Part shown: one piece after another, positions 15,783 to 24,738 of the stretch
How positions within the stretch are numbered: position 1 is the first letter of the stretch
How the letters are laid out: every line of letters starts with the position of its first letter
DNA from: Poriferisodalis sp965262965
Lineage (GTDB): Bacteria > Actinomycetota > Acidimicrobiia > Acidimicrobiales > Poriferisodalaceae
Length of the DNA: 64,000 nucleotides
Direction of reading: 5' to 3'
Assembly (NCBI RefSeq): GCF_965262965.1
Contig: NZ_OZ253573.1
Coordinates: 496,001 to 560,000 of the forward strand
Position numbers and translations under genes: made by a program
Notes under the pieces: model-generated
What the model was told of the DNA's origin: nothing
Databases searched by the model: none
What the model saw: the letters and a program-made list of their open reading frames with translations, nothing else

Positions 15783-18050
15783 GTGTCAGCATTCCTCTAC
15801 AGGCTCGGCCGCGGCTGTGCGACGTATCGATGGCGGACGATGCTCGTGTGGATCGTCGCGGCGATCGCACTGATCTCGCTCAACCAGGCCTTCGGCGCAG
15901 AGCTGACCAGAGGTTTGGACATGCCGGGAGTCGACAGTCAGGTCGCGCACGACCTGCTGCGCGACGAGTTCCCGACCGACGCCGGGATTCAAGCGCAAGT
16001 TGTCGTGCAGGCACCTCCGGGGTCCCAGCTTGCCGATCCCCCCCAAACCGTCGCGATCGCTCTGTTGCGCGCCAGTCTGCAAGCTGAGCCGGTCATCGTG
16101 GGGATCAACGGGTCGGACCCTGAAGCTCTCGGAGCTTCGGCGAATGCGCTGGCCCGAAGCGCCAACTCGGTCAATGCCGACGGCACGATCGGCCTGATCA
16201 CGGTCGGGTTCGATCCCGATCTCGAGACGTCCCGTGAGCTGGTCGAACGTCTCGAGGCGGCGGGCGACGCGGCGATCGAACAATTCGGCAGTGCCACGCT
16301 GCGCGTCGAGTACGGCGGCACCATCTACATCGAGACCCGCGAGACTGATACCGGAATCGGCGAGGTGGCCGGATTGTTGGCGGCCGTGATCATCCTGCTC
16401 GTCGCCTTCGGCAGCTTGGTGGCAATGAGTCTGCCCATCGGCGTAGCGCTGGTCGGCCTCATCATCGGGGTGATGGGTGTGATGGGCCTCGTGGCGATCG
16501 GTTTGCCGGTGCCCGATTTCGCGCCGAGCATGGCATCGATGATCGGCCTCGGGGTCGGCATCGACTACGTCCTGTTCATCGTTACCCGCTACCGAGAGGG
16601 CCTGCGAGAAGGCTTGACCGTCACGGACGCTATCGGTCGCGCCAACGCCACAGCTGGGCTGGCAGTCATCTTTGCAGGCGGCACCGTCATCATTGCGATC
16701 CTCGGGCTCGCCATGGCAGGCATTCCGTTCATGACTGCCGCTGCAGTATCGGTCTCGGCGATCATGGTGCTGATGGTCGCCGCGTCGGTGACCGCCCTGC
16801 CCGCATTGCTGGGGTGGGTGGGTATACGCATTTTCCCGAGGCGACAACGCCGACTCCACATCGAGCGAGTCCAGTCGCTGTCCGCCTCGGGTGACCGCTC
16901 TGCTGGGACAATCGAGGTGCATGCCGTTTGGCAACGGTGGGGAACTCACGTCTCGAACCACGCGATCAAGTACTGCATCGTGACTCTCGTTGTGCTGGTG
17001 GCGCTGACAGCCCCGGTGCTGTGGATCAACATGGGCTTTCCCGATCAGGGCAACGAGGACCCCGAGAGCACTCACCGCCAGGCCTACGACCTGCTCGGGG
17101 AGGCCTTCGGCCCGGGCTTCAACGGGCCACTGCTCATTGCAGCAGATACGACCGGCACCAACGCAGCCGAACTTGCGCAGCTCTCGGCCGCGGTTGCGGC
17201 CGACCCTGGCATCGTCGCCGTGTCACCCACTCACTTCTCCCCAGTCGGCAACGCGGCCACATTCACTGCCTTCCCGACCACATCACCGCAGGACACCACC
17301 ACGTTCGACACCCTGGAGCGGCTGCGAACCGAGATCTTCCCCGCAGTGCTGGAGCGGCCCGATGCCGTGCATGTCGGCGGCGGCACCGCAACCTTTGCCG
17401 ACGTTGCCGGTCGCGTCGCGGCTCGCCTGCCCGTATTCATCGCAGCCGTAATTGTGCTGAGCTTCTTGCTCCTGATCCTGGTGTTCCGATCGATTCTGGT
17501 GCCGCTCAAGGCAGCAATTCTGAATCTGCTGTCGATCGGCGCCGCGTACGGTGTCCTCGTCGCAGTGTTCAATTGGGGCTGGGGCCTCAGTCTCATCGGC
17601 ATGGCCGAGCCAGTGCCGATTGTGTCGTTCATCCCGATGTTCACCTTCGCGGTGCTGTTCGGGCTGTCGATGGACTACGAGGTGTTCTTGATGAGCCGCA
17701 TCAAGGAGGAGTACATACACAACGGCGACAACAACCAGAGCGTGATCAGCGGCATCGCCAACACCGCACGGGTCATCACCTCGGCTGCGCTCATCATGAT
17801 CGCAGTGTTCGTCGGCTTCGTGAGCAATCCCGATCCGACGATCAAGATGCTGGGCCTCAGCCTCGCAACAGCAATCGCCGTGGATGCGTCCATCGTGCGC
17901 ACCGTGCTCGTGCCGGCGTCGATGCGCCTGATGGGCGATACGAACTGGTGGTTCCCCCGCTGGCTGGAATGGCTGCCGCGCTTCGACATCGAGGGCGAGC
18001 AGAGTCTTCCGCCACGCCAGTACATCCACGCCGAGCCTGCGACGATCTGA
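15783..18050 (+). CDS. MMPL-family transporter
   Basis: RND-superfamily membrane protein of the MMPL type, which in mycobacteria exports lipids and in other actinobacteria drugs or membrane intermediates. About 755 residues with 11-12 membrane segments, two extracytoplasmic loops, and paired proton-relay motifs GLGVGIDYVLF and GLSMDYEVF, each in a helix of its own half. The GTG at 15783 gives the usual start (SAFLYRLGRG). CATAAT lies just upstream, compatible with a leaderless transcript. The frame is open back to 15516, antisense to cysS. Substrate unknown. Confidence 0.9.
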   Translation: MSAFLYRLGRGCATYRWRTMLVWIVAAIALISLNQAFGAELTRGLDMPGVDSQVAHDLLRDEFPTDAGIQAQVVVQAPPGSQLADPPQTVAIALLRASLQAEPVIVGINGSDPEALGASANALARSANSVNADGTIGLITVGFDPDLETSRELVERLEAAGDAAIEQFGSATLRVEYGGTIYIETRETDTGIGEVAGLLAAVIILLVAFGSLVAMSLPIGVALVGLIIGVMGVMGLVAIGLPVPDFAPSMASMIGLGVGIDYVLFIVTRYREGLREGLTVTDAIGRANATAGLAVIFAGGTVIIAILGLAMAGIPFMTAAAVSVSAIMVLMVAASVTALPALLGWVGIRIFPRRQRRLHIERVQSLSASGDRSAGTIEVHAVWQRWGTHVSNHAIKYCIVTLVVLVALTAPVLWINMGFPDQGNEDPESTHRQAYDLLGEAFGPGFNGPLLIAADTTGTNAAELAQLSAAVAADPGIVAVSPTHFSPVGNAATFTAFPTTSPQDTTTFDTLERLRTEIFPAVLERPDAVHVGGGTATFADVAGRVAARLPVFIAAVIVLSFLLLILVFRSILVPLKAAILNLLSIGAAYGVLVAVFNWGWGLSLIGMAEPVPIVSFIPMFTFAVLFGLSMDYEVFLMSRIKEEYIHNGDNNQSVISGIANTARVITSAALIMIAVFVGFVSNPDPTIKMLGLSLATAIAVDASIVRTVLVPASMRLMGDTNWWFPRWLEWLPRFDIEGEQSLPPRQYIHAEPATI

Positions 18051-18069
18051 GGCGCGCTGGCTGCCACCG

Positions 18070-18885
18070 CTACGCCAGCACCCCCCCGTTGAGCGCAGTG
18101 TCGAAGCCCCAGACTGCGAGGTTGTGCGTGGCATGCAAGCCGACGCCTGCCCACCACCCATAGCGCACACGAGCGATCGTGAACATCAGGCCGAGCCACA
18201 ACTGCGGGCTGACAACCAATGGAACGCTCACGATTGCGGCAACCGACCATTGCACCTCGAAGTTGTTCAGATGCACCAAGCCGAAGGCTGCGATCGAACA
18301 CCACACCGGCCATTGCGGTGAGTCCGCCCACCAGCGCTCGACGAGGGCGCGCCATGTCTGCGGGGGTGATGCATCTGTCCCGAGAGATCTCGTCGCTTCA
18401 CCTCCAGCGGCGTGTGCCTGAGCCCACAACACACATGCGGCCACTGCGATGGAGGCGAACACTGCCGCGGCCACGGCTGCTGACACGCCGCCCCCCACGA
18501 AGCTCAGCGCACCCAGGACGCCAGCGGCGCCGAGCGCACTCAGGCGTAGCGGCGCCGAGACAGCCAGCCGGTAGACCGCTTCTTCGAGCAACGGCGCGAA
18601 CAGTGCAATGAGCACGAACTGTCCAGCAAGGGAGTACTCACTCAGCGTGGTCTCAAGCGTGTTCTCGAAGTCGCTGCGCACCGCGAAAGTTGAGATCTGG
18701 TACGCGAAGACCGAGCCAATGAGCCCGGTGACAAACAGCAGCCCGAGTCCTGCCGGCCATCGCCGGGGTGCCCCTGCACGCCGCCAGTCTGGTCGGATGA
18801 CGAAGATTGGATTGACTGTGGCCCACGCGCCTAGCGGCGTCAGAGAATCTTCGGGCCCTCCCGCAGGGGGCCTGCCGCTGCTCAA
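18070..18885 (-). CDS. CPBP-family intramembrane protease-like protein
   Basis: Multi-pass protein with the three CPBP (CAAX protease/bacteriocin-processing) motifs: EEAVYR, FGLVHLNN and HATHNL. These supply the Glu-Glu, His and His-Asn residues of glutamic-type intramembrane proteases. Target unknown; the family includes CAAX prenyl proteases and bacteriocin-maturation or immunity proteins. The TTG at 18885 is proposed as start because it overlaps the stop of the upstream HTH gene as TTGA; an upstream frame to 18960 would overlap that gene entirely. Confidence 0.75.
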   Translation of the reverse strand: MSSGRPPAGGPEDSLTPLGAWATVNPIFVIRPDWRRAGAPRRWPAGLGLLFVTGLIGSVFAYQISTFAVRSDFENTLETTLSEYSLAGQFVLIALFAPLLEEAVYRLAVSAPLRLSALGAAGVLGALSFVGGGVSAAVAAAVFASIAVAACVLWAQAHAAGGEATRSLGTDASPPQTWRALVERWWADSPQWPVWCSIAAFGLVHLNNFEVQWSVAAIVSVPLVVSPQLWLGLMFTIARVRYGWWAGVGLHATHNLAVWGFDTALNGGVLA

Positions 18886-19190
18886 TCCTCGTCGACCTCG
18901 AGATCCTGCGGACGCGCCTCGGGGTACAGGTGCTCGAGGCTTCCGGGCTCGACACGGCATTGCTCCACGAAACGATCGATGTCTGCGAGCTGGAGCCGGA
19001 TCACTCGGCCGAATCGATACGCCGGGAGATCACCTCGATCAATAAAGCGGTAGAGAGTTCGCGTGGTGATGCCCATTCGGTTGGCCGCCTTGAGGGTCGA
19101 CAGCCAGACGACCTCGGGATACGAGTCGTCACTGTCGTCACGGACCTGCTCGAGCTCGTCTCCCAACCCCGTCGACTCCTCGGCCATCAT
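18882..19190 (-). CDS. Excisionase-type HTH DNA-binding protein
   Basis: A 102-residue protein with a MerR/excisionase-like winged helix (about 28-78: ST-LKAANRMGITTRTLYRFIDRGDLPAYRFGRVIRL) between acidic tails. Such small proteins act as architectural or transcriptional regulators (compare BldC in Streptomyces). It is divergent from the Tad pilus operon across a 219-bp AT-rich region and overlaps the CPBP gene by 4 nt, so it could regulate one or both; this is inference. Confidence 0.82.
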   Translation of the reverse strand: MMAEESTGLGDELEQVRDDSDDSYPEVVWLSTLKAANRMGITTRTLYRFIDRGDLPAYRFGRVIRLQLADIDRFVEQCRVEPGSLEHLYPEARPQDLEVDED

Positions 19191-19409
19191 CGCAACTTCC
19201 TATCGGTCGACCAGCGCCTTTTCAGCCGTCGGCGTCCGCCGACATCGTGGTGCCAACGGTAGTGCGCGTGTCGGGACCGATGGCGCATCTCCGCGCCGAT
19301 CGTCGGTATCGCGCGCTATATCGCAATATTTATGCAGCATCTCGGACATATAACATTGGTTTTCAATAACTATCTTGATATCTGACAGACATGTGCCTAG
19401 GTTCGCACT
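19191..19409. promoter_or_regulatory. AT-rich divergent promoter region before the Tad operon
   Basis: Positions about 19313-19385 are strikingly AT-rich for this genome, with TATATCGCAATATTT, CATATAACATTG and TTGATATCTGACAG. The stretch lies immediately before the cpaB-like gene and on the other side faces the small HTH gene. Likely carries promoters for both; individual -35/-10 boxes cannot be fixed with confidence. Confidence 0.45.
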
Positions 19410-20096
19410 GTGCCCCCAGCCGGACCGTCGCTCACACGCGAGCAATCGCTGCCAAACGTCGAACCGCAGCAGCGTCGGGTGCTGTCCGTTCGCACGGGCG
19501 TCCGCGCTCGTGCGGTCGTAGGCGGTGTGCTGTGTGCTGGAGCGGCCATGGGGCTGTGGTGGGCGTTCGAGCGCGCCGACGCTGCCCCGGACACGAGCTA
19601 CCTCGTCGCCCGGTCGCCGCTGATACCGGGTAGCGCCGTCGAGCCCGGTGACATCGGACCGATACCGATTCGCCTTCCTGACGAGATCGCCGCAACCGCT
19701 GTGTCCGAAAGCGCCGAGGTGCTCGGTGGAATCGTCGTTCGAGCAGTTCATGTCGGAGAGCTGCTCGCATCCACCGACGTCGTGGGGCCCGATGTCGCAG
19801 CAACTCGATTGCGGGGTTTTACGCTCGCCGTCGAGCTCGATCGAGCCCGTGCCCTCAACGGGAATCTGGTTCCAGGAGAACGAGTTGATGTCATCGCGAT
19901 CGATCGCGATGCCCCCGGCGGCGGTTCGGTCATAGCGTCCGACGCCGCGATCTTTGATGTCGCAGAAGCGGGCGGCGTCAGCACACTCGGTGGCGCCCTC
20001 ACTGTCACGTTGCACGTCGCCAAGGTTTCCGAAGCTACCGCTGTCGCCGCAGCGGCCGACGAGAATGCGCTGATACTGGCGCGAGTGTGGCCGTGA
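19410..20096 (+). CDS. cpaB: CpaB/RcpC-like pilus assembly protein (SAF domain)
   Basis: Periplasmic or extracytoplasmic assembly factor of Tad/Flp pili. The 228-residue product has one membrane anchor (about 33-52, AVVGGVLCAGAAMGLWWAF), a SAF domain (about 64-130: YLVARSPLIPGSAVEPGDI ... GGIVVRAVHVGELL) and a RcpC-like C-terminal part (LRGFTLAVELDRA ... LVPGERVDVIAI). First gene of the Tad operon; GTG start. It overlaps the next gene by 4 nt (GTGA). Confidence 0.85.
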   Translation: MPPAGPSLTREQSLPNVEPQQRRVLSVRTGVRARAVVGGVLCAGAAMGLWWAFERADAAPDTSYLVARSPLIPGSAVEPGDIGPIPIRLPDEIAATAVSESAEVLGGIVVRAVHVGELLASTDVVGPDVAATRLRGFTLAVELDRARALNGNLVPGERVDVIAIDRDAPGGGSVIASDAAIFDVAEAGGVSTLGGALTVTLHVAKVSEATAVAAAADENALILARVWP

Positions 20097-21325
20097 GCAC
20101 GAGCGCGCACGTGCTCGTGCTGGGGCTCGCAACGATGCAGTCAGAATGGCCTCGGCGCGTCGTGGACTGGACGACATCGGGCTCTCTGCGCGCTGATTTC
20201 GCGCAATGCATCTCGCCAGCCGAACTCGTGAACCGCGTGCGCTCCACGTCTGGTCCCACGGCCCTGCTCATCGACGAGGCCGCCGGGGATCCGACACCTG
20301 AGGTACTCACGGTGCTGCGAGAGGGTGAGTGCCTCTTCATCATCGTCGGCGAGAACGGCCTTCCTCAGTGGGCTGAGCCAGGGACGCTGCGACTGCGGCC
20401 TGACTTCGGCCTGCACGAGCTCAGTCGCGGCCTCGGCGCTCGATTCGCATCACCAGAGCACGACCGCGCTGCGACCAACAAGATCGAATCTCGCCATGAT
20501 CGCGAACCGTCTGCCGGCGCACTGGTCGCCGTGTGCGGGCGCCCCGGCAGCGGCGTGTCGACGACGGCGATCGCGCTCGCACAGGGTCTCGCGAATTGTG
20601 ATCGCTCCCGCCGCGGTGTTCTGCTGGCGGATCTGTCGTGGAGGGCGGATCAGGCGCTGCTGCACGACGCGGCCGCAGAGCGGCCGAGCATCGCAGATCT
20701 CTTTGATGCAGCGACGAGCCGTGAACTGCAGCAGGAAGACCTTGGGTCTGTGACCTTCAGCGTTCCCCAACGCGGCTACGACGTGCTGTTGGGCCCTCCT
20801 GGAGGCCTCGATCGCAGCGGTATCGAAGGCCCGTCGGTGCAGCGGGCGCTGTCCGCTATGCGGGCCGGATACGCCGTCACCGTGCTTGACCTTGACGACG
20901 ACTTCGCCGACCCGGCCAATAGGCGCGGCCAAGGCCGCCTCGGGGCCATCGATCTTGACGCTGTAACCGCTGCTGATGCAATTGTGATCGTCGGCGTCCC
21001 GTCGCTCACCGGTCTGGGGGGCCTTTTGCATGGGATGCACGAGTTGTCTGGGTGTGGCGTGCCTCCGTCGCGCGTGCGACCGATACTGGCACGCATCCCC
21101 GGGCGGCGGAGGCTGGTCGGTCACGCACGAGCTATCGATTCGCGCCGAGCCAGCGAAGCGTTCCTGTCCGGGGCAATCCGCAGTCATGAGCGCCCAGAGC
21201 TGGATGACATCCACGGCAACGCGTCGGCGATGCCACAGCAGTTCGTCGACACCGTGATGGCGGCGATCGGCGATATCGCAACAGCAGCGCGGCTCGGAGG
21301 CCTCGTGCCAACGGAGTCGTCGTGA
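20093..21325 (+). CDS. tadZ: TadZ/CpaE-like MinD-family ATPase
   Basis: Localisation ATPase of Tad pilus systems. The N-terminal ~140 residues look like a degenerate receiver/ARD domain; the C-terminal part is a MinD/ParA-type P-loop domain with VCGRPGSGVSTTAIALA. The P-loop reads GRPGSGVSTT, that is, a MinD-like loop in which the usual first signature Lys (KGG) is replaced by Arg-Pro and the second Lys by Val-Ser, a deviation also met in TadZ proteins. Start GTG at 20093 inside the GTGA overlap with cpaB (the frame opens 6 nt earlier). Ends in another GTGA overlap with cpaF. Confidence 0.8.
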   Translation: MSTSAHVLVLGLATMQSEWPRRVVDWTTSGSLRADFAQCISPAELVNRVRSTSGPTALLIDEAAGDPTPEVLTVLREGECLFIIVGENGLPQWAEPGTLRLRPDFGLHELSRGLGARFASPEHDRAATNKIESRHDREPSAGALVAVCGRPGSGVSTTAIALAQGLANCDRSRRGVLLADLSWRADQALLHDAAAERPSIADLFDAATSRELQQEDLGSVTFSVPQRGYDVLLGPPGGLDRSGIEGPSVQRALSAMRAGYAVTVLDLDDDFADPANRRGQGRLGAIDLDAVTAADAIVIVGVPSLTGLGGLLHGMHELSGCGVPPSRVRPILARIPGRRRLVGHARAIDSRRASEAFLSGAIRSHERPELDDIHGNASAMPQQFVDTVMAAIGDIATAARLGGLVPTESS

Positions 21326-22641
21326 CCGAGGTGTCGCCGCTCGCCGAGATCGAGCGCTCAGTGCAGGCACGTGCGAGGGACCTCGGCTTGGACCCGCGTG
21401 CGCCTGGATCCGACAGCGCGCTCAACCAGCTGATCAATGAAGAGGTGCGGCGGTGGAACCTGGACTTCAAGCGGGGCATGCGTCCTCGAGAGCTCTACGA
21501 CGCCGGCCGTATCGCCGAACGAGCCAGGCGCGATCTGCTCGGCTACGGACCGCTCGAGCCGTTGTTGGACGACGACGACGTCTGGGAGATCATGGTCAAT
21601 GCACCCCACAAGATCTTCGTCAAGCGTCACCAGGGTCCGAGCGGGTACCACGACGAGGCGTTTCACGACGACGAGCACGTCCGCCGGACCTTGACGCGGA
21701 TTCTCGACGACGCATCCGGATCGCACCGCAAGCTGGACCCGAGCGAAGGACTCCAGGACGCGCAGCTCGACAACGGCGCACGCCTGCACATCGTCCACGA
21801 CGACATCGGCCGGGGCGGGCACCTCATCTTCAATGTCCGCAAGTTCACCGGAGTCGCATTCGCGACGCTCGAAGAACTGACCCTCGTGGGCACACTCACG
21901 CCGCAGATCGCCGATCTTCTGCGCGCCGCGGTTCGCGCCCAGCGGTCAATCCTGTTCGCGGGTGCCCCGGGCAGCGGCAAGACAACCCTGCTGCGGTGCT
22001 GCGCTGCCGAACTCGATCCCTCGTTGCGGGTCGTGACCGCCGAGGAAGTGTTCGAGGTCGAGATCCCGCTGCCGAACGTTGCGAGCATGCAGACACGCCC
22101 CAGCCGAGCCGAGCGATCCCCGGTCGACCTTCGCCGCCTCGTATCGGGCTTTCTTCGAATGGCACCTGACGTGGCCGTGGTCGGCGAGGTTCGCGACCGG
22201 GAAGCCGTGCCATTGCTGCTGACGCTGTCCAGCGGTGTCACCGGATACGCCACCATTCACGCCGGCTCTGCTCGCCAAGCGCTCGCCCGGCTCCGCTTGA
22301 TGTGTCAAATATCACCAGAGGTCCGCGGTATGCCGGTTGGGGCGATCAGCCAGCTGATCGCTGACTCGATCGACATCGTCGTCCATCTCCGACGAAGCTC
22401 AGCCGGCGTGCGGATCAGCGAGATTCTCGCCCTCGAAGGCTCCGACGCAGACTCCCACGAGCCACGCTTCGCGGCGACCACGCTGTACAGCAACGACGCC
22501 GCCGACACCACCATCGGGACCGAGCAGACTCCAGCTCGAGCAGTCGAGCCGCTTCCGACAGTCGTGAGTTCGTCCGGACTCCCCGAGCGCCCCGGGGCAC
22601 CCCCCACGGCGCCTCAGCGGACTGTTGCCCCATGCCGCTGA
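21322..22641 (+). CDS. cpaF: CpaF/TadA-type pilus assembly ATPase
   Basis: Secretion ATPase that powers Tad pilus extrusion. 439 residues: N-terminal all-alpha domain, the LGYGPLEPLLDDDDVWEIMVN motif, Walker A GAPGSGKTT (Lys220), Asp-box around TAEEVFEVEI, Walker B VAVVGEVRDREA and the His-box region YATIHAGSARQALARL. An approximately 75-residue tail after ISEILAL is low in complexity. GTG start overlaps the tadZ stop by 4 nt; the stop overlaps tadB by 10 nt. Confidence 0.95.
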   Translation: MTEVSPLAEIERSVQARARDLGLDPRAPGSDSALNQLINEEVRRWNLDFKRGMRPRELYDAGRIAERARRDLLGYGPLEPLLDDDDVWEIMVNAPHKIFVKRHQGPSGYHDEAFHDDEHVRRTLTRILDDASGSHRKLDPSEGLQDAQLDNGARLHIVHDDIGRGGHLIFNVRKFTGVAFATLEELTLVGTLTPQIADLLRAAVRAQRSILFAGAPGSGKTTLLRCCAAELDPSLRVVTAEEVFEVEIPLPNVASMQTRPSRAERSPVDLRRLVSGFLRMAPDVAVVGEVRDREAVPLLLTLSSGVTGYATIHAGSARQALARLRLMCQISPEVRGMPVGAISQLIADSIDIVVHLRRSSAGVRISEILALEGSDADSHEPRFAATTLYSNDAADTTIGTEQTPARAVEPLPTVVSSSGLPERPGAPPTAPQRTVAPCR

Positions 22642-23486
22642 TGTTCACCATCGGCGGCTCGTTGGGGCTGTTCCTGTTGCTCGGGATCCCTCCCGCAGGA
22701 CCCCTGCGTGTCGGGCGCCGCCCACACGCGGCGCAGTCGATGACATCGTGGCGGCCGCGGGCTCGGCTCGTTCGGCCACGCCGAGCGCTCCTGGGGGTGA
22801 CGTCAGCGATCGCAGGGTGGTTCGGGGCATGGCTGCTATTCGGCAACGGGCTCGGTTCAGCAACCGCCGCGGTGCTCGCAGCTGTGATCCCCGTACACAG
22901 CGCAGCGACTCTGCGTCGACGTCGGATGTGGAGTGCTCGCCAGGCGTGGCCTCGGCTGCTATCGGAGATTCGCGTCCTCGTCACGAGCCGTGGTCAGTCC
23001 ATTCCTAGTGCTCTGTTCGCGGCCGGTGCCAGCGCCCCCATCGAGATGCGCGGTGCATTCTTGGATGCGGCCCGAACCTGGGCGCTCAGCACTGACTTTG
23101 AAGTTGCCCTAGCAGTGCTTCGGGGGGCACTGGCCGACCCCACCGCAGACGCTGTGTGCGAAACCTTGCTCGCCGCGCATCGAATCGGAGGAGTCGATCT
23201 CGACACTCGATTGCGCGCCCTTGCAGAAGCCGCCCAGGTTGAGGCAGCCGCACGTCAAGATGCCCGCGCCCGGCAAGCCGGAGCGCGGTTCGCTCGGAGC
23301 TTCGTGCTCGTGGTGCCTGCATTCATGGCCGTGGTCGGTCTAGGCATCGGTCGGGGACGAGAGGCTTACCAGAATCCGAACGGGCAGCTGCTTGTGGCCT
23401 TGAGCTTTGGGGCCGTGGCGGGCTGCTGGTTCTGGGCGGGTCGGATCATGGCCGTGCCGCAACGGCGCCGGGTCTTTTGCGAGTGA
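22632..23486 (+). CDS. tadB: TadB-like inner-membrane pilus protein
   Basis: Polytopic protein of the type II/IV secretion F family (GspF-like), the membrane platform with which CpaF interacts. 284 residues: hydrophobic N-terminus (3-19), a membrane pair at about 54-80, a cytoplasmic helical domain (about 95-215) and C-terminal hydrophobic segments (FVLVVPAFMAVVGLGI and LLVALSFGAVAGCWFW). ATG start overlapping the cpaF stop. Confidence 0.88.
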   Translation: MPLMFTIGGSLGLFLLLGIPPAGPLRVGRRPHAAQSMTSWRPRARLVRPRRALLGVTSAIAGWFGAWLLFGNGLGSATAAVLAAVIPVHSAATLRRRRMWSARQAWPRLLSEIRVLVTSRGQSIPSALFAAGASAPIEMRGAFLDAARTWALSTDFEVALAVLRGALADPTADAVCETLLAAHRIGGVDLDTRLRALAEAAQVEAAARQDARARQAGARFARSFVLVVPAFMAVVGLGIGRGREAYQNPNGQLLVALSFGAVAGCWFWAGRIMAVPQRRRVFCE

Positions 23487-24364
23487 ACGCGATCGTGGCG
23501 AGCAGCTCGGCGGGACTCGGTGTCGGCGCGATGCTCATCTTGTCCGAGGTGCGATGGTTCCGCCGCGTGCCGCTCGCACGACGCCTAGAACCGCCACAGC
23601 CCCAGCATCAACTGCCGCTCCGGGCCCGCTTGATCTCCCCAACGATGGCCGCCGAAATCGGAGACCGCGTTGCGACCGCGTTCGGCCTGGATCAAGAACT
23701 CGGCACACGCTTGGACCGCCTCGGACGACGGCAGTCCGAGGCTCAGTATCGAGCACGTCAAGCCTCGATGTCCGCTGCTGCGCTGCTCATATCGTTCGCC
23801 GCGTTGCTGTGGATCGGTATAGCGCTGATTCCGGCGCTTCTCATCGGGGCCGGATTCACCATCGCGACGTTCCTGGCACCAGAGCGTCTGCTTGCGCAGG
23901 CGATCGCTGCGCGCGGCGCCGGGTTGACCGAGGAGCTGCCAACCATCACCGAGCAGATTGCGATGCTGCTCGCCAGCGGCATGTCACTGACCAATGCCCT
24001 CGCGACGACCGGACAGCGAGGCCAAGGCATCTGCTGTGCAGATCTGAGACGCGTCAGCGCCAGGGTCGCTGGGGGTGCCACCGTCGAGACTGCGCTCGAA
24101 GAATGGGCCGAGACGGCTGGCTCATCCGACGTTCGCCGCCTTGTCGGCGTGCTCACACTGCATGAAGACACTGCCGATATCGCTGCGCTGGTGTCCGACG
24201 AGGCCCGTTCGGCGCGTGCCGCGGCTCACCGACGCCTCATTGAACGTATCGAGCGCCGAAACGAGCAGGTCTGGATACCGGTCACCGTGGCAGCGCTCGT
24301 GCCCGGTGCAGTGCTGCTCTCGATTCCGTTCAGCGACGCCTTGCGGAGCTACACGGGCGTGTGA
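23483..24364 (+). CDS. tadC: TadC-like inner-membrane pilus protein
   Basis: Second F-family platform protein of the Tad system. About 293 residues with membrane segments at about 8-24, 95-125 and the C-terminus (VAALVPGAVLLSIPF), and a cytoplasmic domain with EELPTITEQIAMLLASGMSLTNAL, characteristic of TadC. The GTG at 23483 forms a GTGA overlap with tadB; the open frame begins two codons earlier with TTG. Followed by a 113-bp gap with a 14-bp tandem repeat before the pilin. Confidence 0.88.
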   Translation: MNAIVASSSAGLGVGAMLILSEVRWFRRVPLARRLEPPQPQHQLPLRARLISPTMAAEIGDRVATAFGLDQELGTRLDRLGRRQSEAQYRARQASMSAAALLISFAALLWIGIALIPALLIGAGFTIATFLAPERLLAQAIAARGAGLTEELPTITEQIAMLLASGMSLTNALATTGQRGQGICCADLRRVSARVAGGATVETALEEWAETAGSSDVRRLVGVLTLHEDTADIAALVSDEARSARAAAHRRLIERIERRNEQVWIPVTVAALVPGAVLLSIPFSDALRSYTGV

Positions 24365-24411
24365 TCTGCCAATCAGCGCCACGGCGAGCCTGTTCAACCT
24401 CGTCCCCAGTC

Positions 24412-24453
24412 ACCCCAGTCCAGCCACCCCAGTCCAGCCACCCCAGTCCAGCC
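24412..24453. repeat. 14-bp tandem repeat upstream of the pilin gene
   Basis: Three perfect copies of ACCCCAGTCCAGCC (24412-24425, 24426-24439, 24440-24453), preceded by a partial copy at 24404-24411. It ends 9 bp before the pilin ribosome-binding site. Confidence 0.92.
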
Positions 24454-24477
24454 ACCTACTAAGGAAGAGAACCACTC

Positions 24478-24738
24478 ATGATTCACGTTGCTTTCGTTGC
24501 CCAATCCACCGTTGGAGCCGCTATGGCGACCATCGTGCTCCTCGTCCACTGCTGTCCCGATGCTTTGTTGCCTCGTCGAATGCCCCGCCGCAGCGAGCGA
24601 GGCGAGGGTGTCATCAGCGCCGCCATCGCGGTGCTGATCATCGCCTCGCTCGGCGCGCTGATGTGGGTTGGCTTCAAGACGTTGTGGGAGAGTGCCGAAC
24701 AGACGACGAATGCCGAGATCGCCAAGATCGGCAAGTGA
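24478..24738 (+). CDS. Flp-like pilin subunit (atypical)
   Basis: 86-residue protein with a good ribosome site (AAGGAAGAG). After a hydrophobic N-terminus (about 5-23) and an Arg-rich stretch (RRMPRRSER) comes RGEG followed by one hydrophobic helix (VISAAIAVLIIASLGALMW, about 45-63) and a short C-tail. This resembles actinobacterial Flp/DUF4244 pilins cleaved after Gly, but the usual Glu-Tyr pair after the cleavage site is missing. The position between tadC and TadE-like genes supports a major-pilin role. A start at Met34 or Met40 would give a more normal leader. Confidence 0.65.
   Translation: MIHVAFVAQSTVGAAMATIVLLVHCCPDALLPRRMPRRSERGEGVISAAIAVLIIASLGALMWVGFKTLWESAEQTTNAEIAKIGK

Noticed and set aside
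24404..24453. CRISPR array
   Set aside because: Units are contiguous 14-mers without spacers; same for 33901-33956 and 13132-13201.
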